Part shown: positions 34,662 through 44,169 of the stretch, piece by piece | Layout: each line of letters starts with the position of its first letter | Position numbering within the stretch: the stretch's first letter is position 1 | Assembly (NCBI RefSeq): GCF_049701175.1 | Contig: NZ_JBNATW010000002.1 | Location: 60,717-124,716 of the forward strand | Reading direction: 5' to 3' | Source of the DNA: Thermovenabulum sp049701175 | GTDB taxonomy: Bacteria > Bacillota > Thermosediminibacteria > Thermosediminibacterales > Thermosediminibacteraceae | DNA length: 64,000 bases | Position numbers and translations under genes: made by a program | Notes under the pieces: model-generated | Database searches by the model: none | Told to the model about the DNA's origin: nothing | Seen by the model: only the letters and a program-made list of their open reading frames with translations

Positions 34662-35720
34662 CTATTCCCATAGCAGGTATTTTTCATAAAGTTTTGCGGT
34701 AAGGATAAAACCAATAATATTGAAAATAACCAGACCCATAATCCCCGCATATACAATACCGGAATTCCCCGTTGGAAAAATAATTTCTTTTGCAGTAAAA
34801 AGCAAATAATAGGTAGGAATAACCTTTACCAGATTAGGAGTAAAACTGGGATAAAAATATGAAAGAAACGGCAGGGAAAATAATACGCTTACCGCAATTA
34901 TCCATACACTGGCCTGAGAAATGTTGTCAAAAAAGCTTGCCAATATCAATCCCAGCAAAGCCGCAGCAATACTCCCCAGAACCAAATAAATCATTAACCA
35001 AAAATAATTTACCGTATTGCCCATCGTAAGAAGTGTTAAAATTAAGCAAGAAATAATCCCAAGGATTACCATTAAAATTATTTTAGAAAAAAGATATTCG
35101 GTAATTTTTGCCGGTGCAACAAAAAGCGCCTTAATGGTCCCTTCTTCTTTTTCCATAAAAATTAAAGCAGCAATCAGGAAATAACCCAGCAATATGGATT
35201 CCATTACAATAAAAGCCGGAATCATTATTTTATTAAAGGGGATTTCTTCTACGACCCTGTATTTATTTAAAGTTTCGGTCAATACTTCAGGCATACTTAT
35301 ATTCATATTTTTCAATATTTCCTGTTTAAAAGACAACAGCAAAGCATTTCTTATTTTTTGATTTTCATGTCCTTGAAAGATAAATTCTATTTCTGGTTTT
35401 TTAGAAGGATTTTTTATTATTATACCTAGGCTGTTGAAATCCCTGTTCATTTTTTCTTCCAATTCTTTTATCGAATTTACCTCAAATATTTTGTTATTTT
35501 CAATCTTGGCTTTTTCAATAACACGGTTAACGGCTTGTAAAGAACTGCTTTTATCCTCTATATAGTAAAAAACCTTGGGCTCTATATTTATTTTTTGTGG
35601 AAATACGTAATTTGTTAATGCCGCAAAAAGTAATGCAGTAGCCACAACGATCAAAAAAAAGAAATTCCTGTACGCAATTTTTAAATCCTTTTTGAGCAGG
35701 GTGCAAAATCTTTTAAACAC
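34662..35720 (-). CDS. ABC-2 type exporter permease
   Basis: 352 residues, paralogue of the downstream permease: N-terminal helix, extracytoplasmic domain (~40-165), then five or six helices, with coupling motif MEKEEGTIKALFVAPAK. GTG start directly after the ATPase gene stop. Likely half of the membrane channel. Confidence 0.9.
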   Translation of the reverse strand: MFKRFCTLLKKDLKIAYRNFFFLIVVATALLFAALTNYVFPQKINIEPKVFYYIEDKSSSLQAVNRVIEKAKIENNKIFEVNSIKELEEKMNRDFNSLGIIIKNPSKKPEIEFIFQGHENQKIRNALLLSFKQEILKNMNISMPEVLTETLNKYRVVEEIPFNKIMIPAFIVMESILLGYFLIAALIFMEKEEGTIKALFVAPAKITEYLFSKIILMVILGIISCLILTLLTMGNTVNYFWLMIYLVLGSIAAALLGLILASFFDNISQASVWIIAVSVLFSLPFLSYFYPSFTPNLVKVIPTYYLLFTAKEIIFPTGNSGIVYAGIMGLVIFNIIGFILTAKLYEKYLLWE

Positions 35721-35721
35721 C

Positions 35722-36576
35722 TTAACTCAACCCCCTACCCGTCACCTTAATAAAGATCTCTTCAAGGGTTGCTTCCTGAGAGTGAACCGTCTCGATATCT
35801 TTTTCCCTTATTAAATAATTTAATCTTTCTTTGTCTTCATCGTTTTCCATTGACAGCAATTCCCTTTTTAAAACTCCCTCTTCCTTATATTCTACCCTTA
35901 CCATGTTTTTCCCGTATTTCAATTTTAAGTTTCGGGGAGCATCTATAAGGACTATTTTCCCGTCATTAATAAAAGCAACTCTATCGCACAGTTCATCCGC
36001 AATATACATATTGTGGGTTGTCAAAAAAACGGTAACCCCTTCCTTTTTCTTCTGCCATATTATATCCTTTATAATACTTGCGGTATTGGGGTCTAAACCG
36101 GAGGTTGGCTCATCCAAAAACCACATTTTGGGGTTATTTATCATAGACCTCACGAAAACCAACCTCTGCACCATACCTTTTGAATATTCCCCGGCCCTTT
36201 TTTTTGCGTCCTTCTCCAAACCCACCATCCGAAGAAGTTTAATGGGATCTTGTGTAGGTACGCTGAACATTTTTCTGTAAAATTCCAGATTCTCCAATCC
36301 TGTTAGCTTTTTATAAACATTGGGCTGTTCAAAGCATACCCCTATAATATTGAAAAATTCCTCCGTAGGTTTTTTAATGTTGATTCCTGCAATGCTTGCT
36401 TCACCCTTTTGTAAAGGAAGAAGCCCGGTTAAAATCTTTTGGGTGGTGGATTTGCCGGCACCGCTGGGTCCTAAAAATCCGAAAATTTCTCCCTTTTCAA
36501 TTTCAAAGCTCAAATCCCGAACCGCATAATGTTCGTCACCGGTATAAGAAAAATAAAGATTTTTTACGGAAAGCAT
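35722..36576 (-). CDS. ABC exporter ATPase
   Basis: About 284 residues. Walker A GPSGAGKST, Q-loop GVCFEQPNVYKKLT, signature EYSKGMVQRLVFVR (SKG instead of the common SGG), Walker B MWFLDEPTSGLDP, switch His FLTTHNMY. The C-terminal extension (~220-284) is typical of ABC-2 drug exporter ATPases. The ATG at 36576 has GGGGA seven bases upstream and lies one base after the TetR stop, so the operon is tetR-ATPase-permease-permease. Confidence 0.92.
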   Translation of the reverse strand: MLSVKNLYFSYTGDEHYAVRDLSFEIEKGEIFGFLGPSGAGKSTTQKILTGLLPLQKGEASIAGINIKKPTEEFFNIIGVCFEQPNVYKKLTGLENLEFYRKMFSVPTQDPIKLLRMVGLEKDAKKRAGEYSKGMVQRLVFVRSMINNPKMWFLDEPTSGLDPNTASIIKDIIWQKKKEGVTVFLTTHNMYIADELCDRVAFINDGKIVLIDAPRNLKLKYGKNMVRVEYKEEGVLKRELLSMENDEDKERLNYLIREKDIETVHSQEATLEEIFIKVTGRGLS

Positions 36577-36577
36577 T

Positions 36578-37210
36578 TTAATTCCCCTTTCCTTTTGCCT
36601 TAATACCGTTTTCAATAATATAAAGCATCTTATCCACCAGGTTGTATATCCCCATGAGGTCTTCCCCTTCTCTTGTCTTTAGATAATACTCCGAAATATC
36701 AATGCTTAAAGAAGTAATGAGCATGGATACTAAGTCTACATCAATGGCAGGATCCACCTCCCCTTTTTCAATCCCTTTTATCAAAAGGTATTTGAAAAAA
36801 TCCCCGCTTTTTTTCCTTGAATCTTCCATAATTTCGTCAAATAACTCGCTATCCTTTTCTTTTAAAAATCTAACCCCGATAGAAAAAGGCTTGGGATTAT
36901 CTTTTGCATACTTTATTCCAGCAATATAAAGTTCGCGTATAAACTGAAAAATGTTAAGTTTATCAAAATCCTTCATAATATGCTGCATATACATTAACTT
37001 TTGTTGAGCGCTTATTTCGATAATGTATTTATACAGGTCTTTCTTATCCTGAAAATACTGGTAAAAACTTCCTTTAGCTATCCCCGCTTTTTCAACTATC
37101 CTGTTTACGCTCGCCTGTTTATAAGGGTGTTCGGAAAATTCATCAACAGCCGCTTCAATAATTTTTTGCCTTTTATCCTCCGGTAAATTAAAAAAAGTTG
37201 ATTTTGGCAT
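36578..37210 (-). CDS. TetR-family repressor
   Basis: 210 residues. N-terminal helix-turn-helix (KRQKIIEAAVDEFSEHPYKQASVNRIVEKAGIAKGSFYQYFQDK, written here as the region ~10-53) with the usual GSFYQYF recognition end, and an all-helical ligand domain. First gene of the exporter operon. Three palindromic operators overlap its own promoter, so it represses itself and the exporter. The inducer is probably an exported compound. Confidence 0.92.
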   Translation of the reverse strand: MPKSTFFNLPEDKRQKIIEAAVDEFSEHPYKQASVNRIVEKAGIAKGSFYQYFQDKKDLYKYIIEISAQQKLMYMQHIMKDFDKLNIFQFIRELYIAGIKYAKDNPKPFSIGVRFLKEKDSELFDEIMEDSRKKSGDFFKYLLIKGIEKGEVDPAIDVDLVSMLITSLSIDISEYYLKTREGEDLMGIYNLVDKMLYIIENGIKAKGKGN

Positions 37211-37233
37211 TTGATACCTCCTTTGAAAATTTA

Positions 37234-37296
37234 TGACCAGGCGGTCATATTATATTAAAAAAAATATGACCAAAAAGTCACATGACCTCTTGGTCA
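37234..37296. promoter_or_regulatory. Three TetR-type operators
   Basis: TGACC-N4-GGTCA palindromes at 37234-37247 (N4 AGGC) and 37283-37296 (N4 TCTT), and an imperfect copy TGACCAAAAAGTCA at 37267-37280. The 16-base step between the last two centres and 33 between the outer ones put them on similar helix faces. Confidence 0.85.
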
Positions 37297-37297
37297 T

Positions 37298-37326
37298 ATT
37301 ATATAATAATAGAAAATTTTTGTCAA
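37298..37326 (-). promoter_or_regulatory. Consensus promoter of the TetR/ABC exporter operon
   Basis: Perfect TTGACA, 17-base spacer and TATAAT on the minus strand, immediately upstream of and abutting the operators, so repressor binding would block it. Confidence 0.9.
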
Positions 37327-37343
37327 TTTAAATATCTTTTGTT

Positions 37344-38978
37344 TTATTTTTTAAAAAAGGCATACACAAAATCAATATCCACTCCTCCTATAGGCGCTCT
37401 TACGAGATTCTGCAGTTCACCCTTTTTCACCCATACGTTCTGGGTAAAATAAAGAGGCACCATCGGAGCTTTATCTAAAAGATATTTTTCAGCTTCAAAC
37501 ATAATTTCTGCCCGTTTTTTAAAATCAGTTTCTTTCCCGGCATTTTTAATCATACCATCGTAGATCTGATCCTCCCACCCGCTGTTTTTCATATTCTCAT
37601 CGGGAAGCCAGTATTCAAGATAAGTCATGGGATCATTGTAATCCGGCCCCCACCTCGTTATCATCACTTCGTATTCTCCCTTTCTCATCCGCTGCAGCCT
37701 TTCTTTGAAGGTTACCGTTTTTACCTCAATGTCTATACCTAAATTTCTCCTCAGCATATCCTGTATAATTTCTACACCGTTCTTGGTTCCGGAAGTGTCA
37801 TCCACCATGAGTTCAAAACCGAGCTTGTTTGCTTCGGAAATGCCAAGCTCCTGCATAGCTTTTGAAAGGTATTCCTTCGCTTTTGTTACATCAGCTTTGG
37901 ACGGGTAATACTCCATAGGAAACTCATGTACGAATTTCTTTTCCACTCCGTTCACATCCGGCGGTATAAATCTGGTAGCAGGATAAGCAGCTCCTTTAAA
38001 TGCCATTTTTATAAAATCTTCCCGGTCAAGGGCATAACCTATTGCCTTTCGGAAGTTTTCGTTGGCAAGCCAGGGTTTATCTTTGGATTTCATATTGTAT
38101 CTTATGAAATATACCCTGCCTGTGTTGTATTTTTGCGTATTTTCCCCGGAAATTACACTTTCTATAAGAGCCTCCGGAACATCGGCAAAATCAACCTGCC
38201 CCTTTTCAAACATCTGATAGGCGGTATTTTTATCACCAACTATATACACCCTTACCTCGTCTATTTTTATTTCATCTTTATTCCAGTAATTAGGATTTTT
38301 CTCCAGTACCAATTCCTGCTCATGCTTCCATTCTTTCAAAACAAAGGGCCCGTTGTAAAGAGCTTTATCGGCATCAGCGCCGAATTTTTCCCCCATTCTT
38401 TCTACAAAATCTTTTTTTACAGGCATAAATGAAGCCATTCCTAAAAGACCGTCGAAATACTTCGTAGGAGCTTTTAATGTAATTTTCAAGGTTTTGTCAT
38501 CCAGCGCCTTTACACCAACCATTTCAGGATCGGAAATTTTCCCTGTATTAAATTCCTCCCCGTTGAGTATATAATATCCGATGAAAGCGTAATTTGATGC
38601 CGTTTTGGGATCTAAAAGCCGTTTTATTGCGTACTCAAAATCGTAAGCCGTTACCTTTGACCCATCGCTCCATACCGCATCCCTCAAATGGAAGGTATAC
38701 GTGAGCTTGTCGTCCGATACATCCCAGCTGCTGGCTATGCCGGGTAAAACCCTGCCATCGTGTACCCTCACCAGCCCCTCGTAAAGGGCATTGGCAATGC
38801 TGAAGCTAAAAGAATCGGTCATTTGCTGGGGATCAAGAGTTGCAAGGTCCGTAGTAATCGAAAATTTTAGCTGACTACCTTTTGATGTACTTTCTCTGCT
38901 TTGAGCACAGCCTTCTAAAATTAAAGAACCCATCAAAAAGAGAATTATAAAAAGCGCAAGAATTCTTTTTTTTGCCAT
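37344..38978 (-). CDS. Oligopeptide/dipeptide-binding lipoprotein (SBP family 5)
   Basis: 544 residues. Signal peptide with lipobox LILEGCAQS, then an OppA/DppA-type fold (LKFSITTDLATLDPQQMTDSFSF; RVHDGRVLPGIASSWDVSDDKLTYTFHLRDAVWSDG; SKVTAYDFEYAIKRLLDP). The nearby genes contain no Opp permease or ATPase, so it must use a transporter encoded elsewhere or act as a peptide sensor. Followed directly by the TetR promoter with no clear terminator. Confidence 0.92.
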   Translation of the reverse strand: MAKKRILALFIILFLMGSLILEGCAQSRESTSKGSQLKFSITTDLATLDPQQMTDSFSFSIANALYEGLVRVHDGRVLPGIASSWDVSDDKLTYTFHLRDAVWSDGSKVTAYDFEYAIKRLLDPKTASNYAFIGYYILNGEEFNTGKISDPEMVGVKALDDKTLKITLKAPTKYFDGLLGMASFMPVKKDFVERMGEKFGADADKALYNGPFVLKEWKHEQELVLEKNPNYWNKDEIKIDEVRVYIVGDKNTAYQMFEKGQVDFADVPEALIESVISGENTQKYNTGRVYFIRYNMKSKDKPWLANENFRKAIGYALDREDFIKMAFKGAAYPATRFIPPDVNGVEKKFVHEFPMEYYPSKADVTKAKEYLSKAMQELGISEANKLGFELMVDDTSGTKNGVEIIQDMLRRNLGIDIEVKTVTFKERLQRMRKGEYEVMITRWGPDYNDPMTYLEYWLPDENMKNSGWEDQIYDGMIKNAGKETDFKKRAEIMFEAEKYLLDKAPMVPLYFTQNVWVKKGELQNLVRAPIGGVDIDFVYAFFKK

Positions 38979-39009
38979 TCATAACCCCCCTTAAATTTAA
39001 AATTTTATT

Positions 39010-40735
39010 TTAGATTTTATTTACAATCCTCTCATAGGTTCCGTCCTTTTTGATTTCTTCAATACCCTCCTCGAATATTTTTTTATACTTGCTTAAATCC
39101 TTTTTTTTGCTGAATCCCAGCCGGATATCCGACGAGGTTTCTTCTATCATTTTGTATTTGTTTTTCCTTACTACCTGATTCAGTTTCTTATTTTTCAGGT
39201 AATAATCTCCTATAAATTCGTTTAATATAACAGCGTCAACAATACCTTTTATCAATTTCGTAAAAAGTATATCTTCGTTTAAACTTTTATCTTTCAATAT
39301 AGAGTTATCGTTCAAGAATTTTTCATCATAGTTGTATCCCTGTATTATGCCGATTTTGTATTTCCGTAAATCATCATACTTTTCAATGCTCACACCTGAA
39401 CTTTCAAGGGAATAAACGGCTTTGTAAATTTTGCCGTATTCTTTAGAAAAATCGATGAAATCTTCCCTTTCTTTTTTGTAAGATACGGTTGGTATCAAGT
39501 CTGCCACGCCGCTCTTTATGGCTTTCAGAGACATATCCCATGTGGTTACCCTGGTCGTTACATCTATATTTCTTCTATTGAATATTTCCTTTATAATTTC
39601 TATGTCTATGCCCTCCAGCTCGCCTTTTTCATCGTTATAAATAACGTATGGTTCGTAAGGAGAGCTTACAAGTATCAATTTTTCTTCCTTTTCTTGCAAA
39701 AATTCGCTTTCATTAATTTCAGAAGTCAACTCTATGTAATTGTCCTCCATTTTGCTGATGATATCCAGCAGTTCGCTTATATAATCCTTTTGCTCTTCGA
39801 TGGCTTTATTAACCTTAAAGGTCGAGTTTTCTATTTCTATAATTTCTTTTGATATATTTTCTATAAAGCCATTTACTTCATCAGCTCTGCTGAAAATATA
39901 GGATATCTCTCTTTCAATATTCCCGCTCTCTTTTGTTGAATCATATACGTATTTTTCTATATCGTTTATATAGTTCACTATTAAGCTCAGCTTATCAAAA
40001 TTCTGGGTGATATTTTTTAAGACTTCGATAATGGAAATACTGATCATGTTGCTTATTTCCTTAATTTGATTCAAAAGTGTACTTACTTCTTTTGAAACTT
40101 CCTTCGTATTGTAAGAAAGTTTACGTATTTCGGATGCCACCACTGAAAAACTTTTGCCCCGTTCTCCGGCATGTGCGGCTTCTATAGTCGCATTGAGCGC
40201 AAGTAAATTAGTCTCTTCGGAGATGTTTTTAACCGATGAAATTAATTCCTCCGCACGTTTTGACCTTTCTTCAAGGTTTTTTACAGCGCTTTCGGCAACT
40301 TCTAGTTTTTTCTTTAGAGTATTTAGATTTTCCATAATGGATATAACTTCAACCTTTTTTGCCGCAATATTTTGATAAATTTTGTTTGAATTATCACCCA
40401 CCGTTTTTACATTTATACTGGTCTTTTCTATTTTTTCGTACAGGTCTTTTGTAAAATTTTTCGTCGAAAGAATGTTAGAGGTTTGTTTTTTTTGCCGCTT
40501 CCGAGAGCACTCTGGTCTGCTCTACAATGCTCCTCATCGCAATGGAAATCTCCTCAACGGAAAAGGAAAGACGGCTGAGCAAGCTCAAATATTTTTCGGC
40601 TTTTCCCTTAATACCTTTAATCCATTCTTTAATCCTATTTACACTAAAAGAATTTTCCGGTTTAAAAGAAGGATTTTCAACACTCAATAGATCATTTTTT
40701 AACACATTTACTGCTGACTTCCATTTAAATATCAT
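39010..40735 (-). pseudogene. Chemoreceptor-like protein fused to a solute-binding domain, frameshifted at an A8 run
   Basis: The first 86 codons (40735 to 40475) stop early; one base off in the run of eight A residues near 40489-40496 (minus strand GCAAAAAAAACAAAC) restores a continuous frame to 39010, ~574 residues. The joined protein has a coiled coil, the chemoreceptor hairpin tip (SEETNLLALNATIEAAHAGERG), a further coiled coil and a C-terminal family-3 solute-binding fold (ILVSSPYEPYVIYNDEKGELEGIDIEII...). There is no signal peptide or membrane helix, so both parts appear cytoplasmic, an unusual order. It may be a recent mutation, a slippage-expressed gene or a sequencing error. The 3' part alone could restart at GTG 40401. 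Confidence 0.75.
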
Positions 40736-40788
40736 AATTTTATCAGCCCCTCATTATCGGTAAAAAGTTTGCCTCAAAAATACCCGAT

Positions 40789-40816
40789 GCGGCCCGTTTT
40801 TTAAAAACCGGGCCGC
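40789..40816 (-). terminator. Hairpin after the hypothetical gene at 40.8-41.3 kb
   Basis: 8-bp stem GCGGCCCG / CGGGCCGC with a 12-base A/T loop. The minus-strand T-run follows only after a few bases (GGGTATTTTTG), so it may be a weak terminator. Confidence 0.6.
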
Positions 40817-40830
40817 TATCTATATATATT

Positions 40831-41253
40831 TCAGTAGGGCGTGATCTTCAAATATTCGTTTATTACGGTGTAAGAACTATCGCCATCTATTCTCTGCCAG
40901 TAACCGTAAGTATCCGAATATCTATCCCATCTTAACCTGAAACCAAGTTTTGCTTTCTTATCATATTTTTCTCCTATCGCATAAATTTCAGTTTTGCTGT
41001 CCACAAGTTTTACGAAACAATCGTAAGCGGTATATGGATCAAAAACTGCATTTGTGTAAATCGTTCCGCTGTAATACTCATTGCCCCTCAAATTTATCTT
41101 TACAGGATTTGGCGTGATGTTTTTAGTTGAAAGATTAAAGGTATCGCCCTTCGAAATATAATGCATTTTAATTCCAAGTAGGCTGAAGTTCCTGTAGCTG
41201 TAATCTCTATAAGCATTGGTTAGGTCTATTATAGTAATCCCCCTCTTCCCCAA
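40831..41253 (-). CDS. Hypothetical protein
   Basis: 140-residue reading frame with a TTG start and no good ribosome site, immediately after the YfcC-type transporter and before a hairpin. The sequence is soluble, rich in Tyr and Asp, with beta-like segments (PVKINLRGNEYYSGTIYTNAVF; RLRWDRYSDTYGYWQRIDGDSS). No family is recognised. It may be the remnant of a larger secreted or surface protein, or a small domain read by translational coupling to the transporter. Confidence 0.45.
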   Translation of the reverse strand: MGKRGITIIDLTNAYRDYSYRNFSLLGIKMHYISKGDTFNLSTKNITPNPVKINLRGNEYYSGTIYTNAVFDPYTAYDCFVKLVDSKTEIYAIGEKYDKKAKLGFRLRWDRYSDTYGYWQRIDGDSSYTVINEYLKITPY

Positions 41254-41270
41254 GGCCGTTATGGTATTAC

Positions 41271-42794
41271 CTAGTTATACCCTATAACATGAGCTATAAT
41301 TACGAATATGCTGCCCAGGAGGAATAAAAAGCCCTGCATTTTAATCTGCCATTTTGCCCATATGCTCCAGTCAAGCCTTGCAACACCCAGGACGCCCATA
41401 AGACACGCGGAAGTTGGCACTATTACGTTTGTAAGGCCGTCGCCCAGCTGGAATGCGAGAACGGCGGTCTGCCTGGTAACACCCACAAGGTCTGAAAGCG
41501 GAGCCATTATCGGCATCGTAAGGGCTGCCTGCCCGGAGCCGGATACAACGAAGAAATTGAATACTGACTGGAACAAATACATGAACCATGCGGAGAGCAA
41601 AGAGGGGAATTTCCCTATGCCCTGGGACACGGCATTAAGGATGGTATTTAGTACGGTCGGGTCAGAGGGGCTCGTGCCTCCCAACACTATAAGTATTCCT
41701 TTTGCCATACCCACCACGAGCGCTGCTCCCGTAAGGTCCGATGCCCCTTTAGCAAAGGATGAAGCTATATCGTTTACCGTCATGCCGTTTAGTTTGAAGA
41801 TTACTCCTATTATGCCTGCCACAAGTCCTATAACAAAAAATTGAGAAGCAATTTCTGGAATGTAATAGCCCTTTTTGGTTACACCCCATACAACCCAAAT
41901 TATACCTATCAAAAGGGTAAGTAACACTAACTTATGCCCGGTGGTGAATTTAACTTCTTCTTTTTCAGTTTCGGAATTAACCTTCACCTGATTTCTGAAA
42001 TACTCGTCGGACTCATAAGAAATGGAGTTTAATGGATTTTCCTTAACTCTCACGGCATACCTCCAGGTGTACCATAAACCCGCTGCGGTAAATACAGTCC
42101 ACATTATTATCCTGAAAGGTGCCCCGGAAAACACCGGCACATCGGAAACTCCTTGAGCTACAGCAAGGCTGAAAGGATTCATCCAGGACGTGGCAAAACC
42201 TATCTGGCTTGCAACGTAGGTTATGCATATGCCCACTACTGAGTCGTAGCCCATAGCGATAACCATCGGAACCACAATCATAGCAAAGGGTATAGTTTCT
42301 TCGCCCATCCCGAAAACGGCTCCGCCTAAGGAAAACAGGACAAATAAGACGGGTATTATTAAAGACTCCCTTCCCTGCGTTCGGCCAATCATCGCCATTA
42401 TGCCAGAATCCACAGCCCCCGTTCGCAAAACTATGCCAAAGGCTCCGCCGATAACAAGAATAAAAGCTACCACACCTACAGCAGATCCCCATTTATCCCC
42501 CGTTACCAATCCTTCAAATACGTAATTGAGAAAACCGTAGCCGCCGAAATCCTCTGTACCCCATATCTTAGCAGGCTTTTTAACAGGCATGCCTTTTTCG
42601 TCGAGTTCATACTGGAAGGACCCGGGAACGACTACCGTCTTAGTTTTTTCCTTTCCATTTTGAATGTATGTCTTTTTTGCCGTTTCAAATTTTCCTACCG
42701 GCAAAAGCAAGGTCAAAATCCACGCCGCCAAAACCACATAAAATATGATTACATAAGTATGAGGCATATTTATGTTTTTAAACTTACCCAGCAA
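41271..42794 (-). CDS. YfcC-family membrane transporter (DcuC superfamily)
   Basis: About 507 residues, 12 or so hydrophobic helices. It has the YfcC/ArcD-like N-terminal segment with a long extracytoplasmic loop (KKTYIQNGKEKTKTVVVPG), then LVIGGAFGIVLRTGAVDSGI, GAVFGMGEETIPFAMI and the C-terminal FVVSGSGQAALTMPIMAPL. The group moves amino acids, peptides or C4-dicarboxylates. Cotranscribed with isoaspartyl dipeptidase, so uptake of a dipeptide or aspartate-derived product is likely. The TTG start at 42794 has GGGAGGG six bases upstream. Confidence 0.85.
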   Translation of the reverse strand: MLGKFKNINMPHTYVIIFYVVLAAWILTLLLPVGKFETAKKTYIQNGKEKTKTVVVPGSFQYELDEKGMPVKKPAKIWGTEDFGGYGFLNYVFEGLVTGDKWGSAVGVVAFILVIGGAFGIVLRTGAVDSGIMAMIGRTQGRESLIIPVLFVLFSLGGAVFGMGEETIPFAMIVVPMVIAMGYDSVVGICITYVASQIGFATSWMNPFSLAVAQGVSDVPVFSGAPFRIIMWTVFTAAGLWYTWRYAVRVKENPLNSISYESDEYFRNQVKVNSETEKEEVKFTTGHKLVLLTLLIGIIWVVWGVTKKGYYIPEIASQFFVIGLVAGIIGVIFKLNGMTVNDIASSFAKGASDLTGAALVVGMAKGILIVLGGTSPSDPTVLNTILNAVSQGIGKFPSLLSAWFMYLFQSVFNFFVVSGSGQAALTMPIMAPLSDLVGVTRQTAVLAFQLGDGLTNVIVPTSACLMGVLGVARLDWSIWAKWQIKMQGFLFLLGSIFVIIAHVIGYN

Positions 42795-42825
42795 GTTTAA
42801 CCCTCCCTTTTGATTTTTAGCTTTT

Positions 42826-43989
42826 TTAATACTTTTCAAAGGTTCCGAAAACTTCTAAAACGCCTTCCCTTACCATCCACCTCCCCTTTGCCAAAACGCT
42901 TTCGATTTCCAGATTTTCATTTAAAACCACCAAATCCGCATCCCATCCCTCCTTTATTTCTCCTTTCCCTTTTAACCCGTGTATAGTTGAGGGATTTTTC
43001 GTCACGGTGCAAAGGGCAATTTCCAATGGAATTTTGTATTTAAAAAACATTGCCTGAACGCTTTTTATCAACGCGGAAACGCTCCCCACACCCAATCCCA
43101 CTAATCTTTTTTGGGAGTCAAATACGGGTAAACTTCCGTTTCCGTCAGAACTTATGGTGAGGTTATCCGCAGGTACTCCGGCCTTTATCGCTTCATATAC
43201 GGCTTCGGCTGCCGTAACTTCATCCTCATCGTATACCTCCTCTCCTGCGGTATAATCACAGTATCCTCCTTTCATACCAAATTCAAAGGACTCCTTCATC
43301 AATCTGCGGTTCCTGTTTAAATGCGTGGGCTGAAATTGAGAAAGGGGAATATCCGCATAATCGGCGGCATCGTATATAATTTTCAAGCCCCTTTTCCCGT
43401 CTCCCACGTGTAAATGCACCTTACCTTTTTTGCCGCCAATCATACCACCTACGCGGGCTTCTCCTGCAATTCTTGCAAGTTCCTCAGGCGAGATCCCGGA
43501 AGACCGGTGATCGGATATTGCCACCTCTCCTACCCCCACAACCTTATCTATAAAGATTAAATCGGATTTAACGCTGCCCGTCAGGGTTGGAAGCGGAATT
43601 TGATAAGCCCCTGTATATATATAAGTAGAAACACCTTCATTTTCCAGGGATTTGGCTTTACTGTACAACCTTGCCATTGACCTGGTCACACCATCCGTGC
43701 CGAGACAGCCTATAACCGTTGTAACGCCGTTTTTTGTAAGTTCGGAAAGCCAAATTTCAGGAGTGGATGTCTCCGGCCCTCCTTCTCCGCCGCCTCCCGT
43801 TATGTGAACGTGCTGATCGATAAATCCCGGACAAAGGTATTTTCCTTTTAAATCCACAATTTCCAAATTAAAAGGCCCACTTATTTCGCATTTCTCCCCC
43901 ACATAAATTATCCTTCCAGCTTCGATTACAACATCGCATATTCCCTTATCTTCGGGTGCATAAACATGAGCATTTTTAATGTGAATCAT
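42826..43989 (-). CDS. iadA: Isoaspartyl dipeptidase
   Basis: 387-residue amidohydrolase that cleaves beta-aspartyl dipeptides. Metal ligands: HVHITGGGGEGG (His-x-His), the Glu/Lys region GVGEVAISDHRSS, HLHVGD, and the catalytic Asp in TISSDGNGSLPVF. Length and motifs match IadA. First gene of the operon behind AAGGAGG and a sigma-54 promoter. It releases aspartate from damaged proteins or cyanophycin-like peptides for fermentation. Confidence 0.94.
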   Translation of the reverse strand: MIHIKNAHVYAPEDKGICDVVIEAGRIIYVGEKCEISGPFNLEIVDLKGKYLCPGFIDQHVHITGGGGEGGPETSTPEIWLSELTKNGVTTVIGCLGTDGVTRSMARLYSKAKSLENEGVSTYIYTGAYQIPLPTLTGSVKSDLIFIDKVVGVGEVAISDHRSSGISPEELARIAGEARVGGMIGGKKGKVHLHVGDGKRGLKIIYDAADYADIPLSQFQPTHLNRNRRLMKESFEFGMKGGYCDYTAGEEVYDEDEVTAAEAVYEAIKAGVPADNLTISSDGNGSLPVFDSQKRLVGLGVGSVSALIKSVQAMFFKYKIPLEIALCTVTKNPSTIHGLKGKGEIKEGWDADLVVLNENLEIESVLAKGRWMVREGVLEVFGTFEKY

Positions 43990-44042
43990 AACTTTCCTCC
44001 TTAGCTAATAGGCTTTAAATTGTTTTTGTTTAATTTTATATT

Positions 44043-44058
44043 TGCATTATTCATGCCA
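44043..44058 (-). promoter_or_regulatory. Sigma-54 promoter of iadA-yfcC
   Basis: Minus-strand TGGCAT-N5-ATGCA with the GG and GC dinucleotides at the correct -24/-12 spacing, about 54 bases before the iadA start. The divergent-order upstream gene is a sigma-54 activator, which supports it. Confidence 0.85.
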
Positions 44059-44112
44059 TAATTTTGATTATTTTTAAATCCCAAAAATATAAGAAAAACT
44101 TTAAACTTTTTA

Positions 44113-44124
44113 TTTTGTACAAAA
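44113..44124. promoter_or_regulatory. Possible activator site upstream of iadA
   Basis: A 12-bp perfect palindrome TTTTGTACAAAA about 55 bases upstream of the sigma-54 promoter. Only one copy is seen and it overlaps the terminator tail, so this is a weak candidate. Confidence 0.3.
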
Positions 44125-44169
44125 AATATAGGCTTCAATGGGCTTAATTTAAAACCCATTAAAGCCTAT
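44121..44169 (-). terminator. Terminator of the sigma-54 activator gene
   Basis: Long stem ATAGGCTTTAATGGG / CCCATTGAAGCCTAT (one G.T-type mismatch), 12-base A/T loop, followed by ATTTTTTG on the minus strand. The left arm includes the stop codon of the regulator. Confidence 0.9.
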
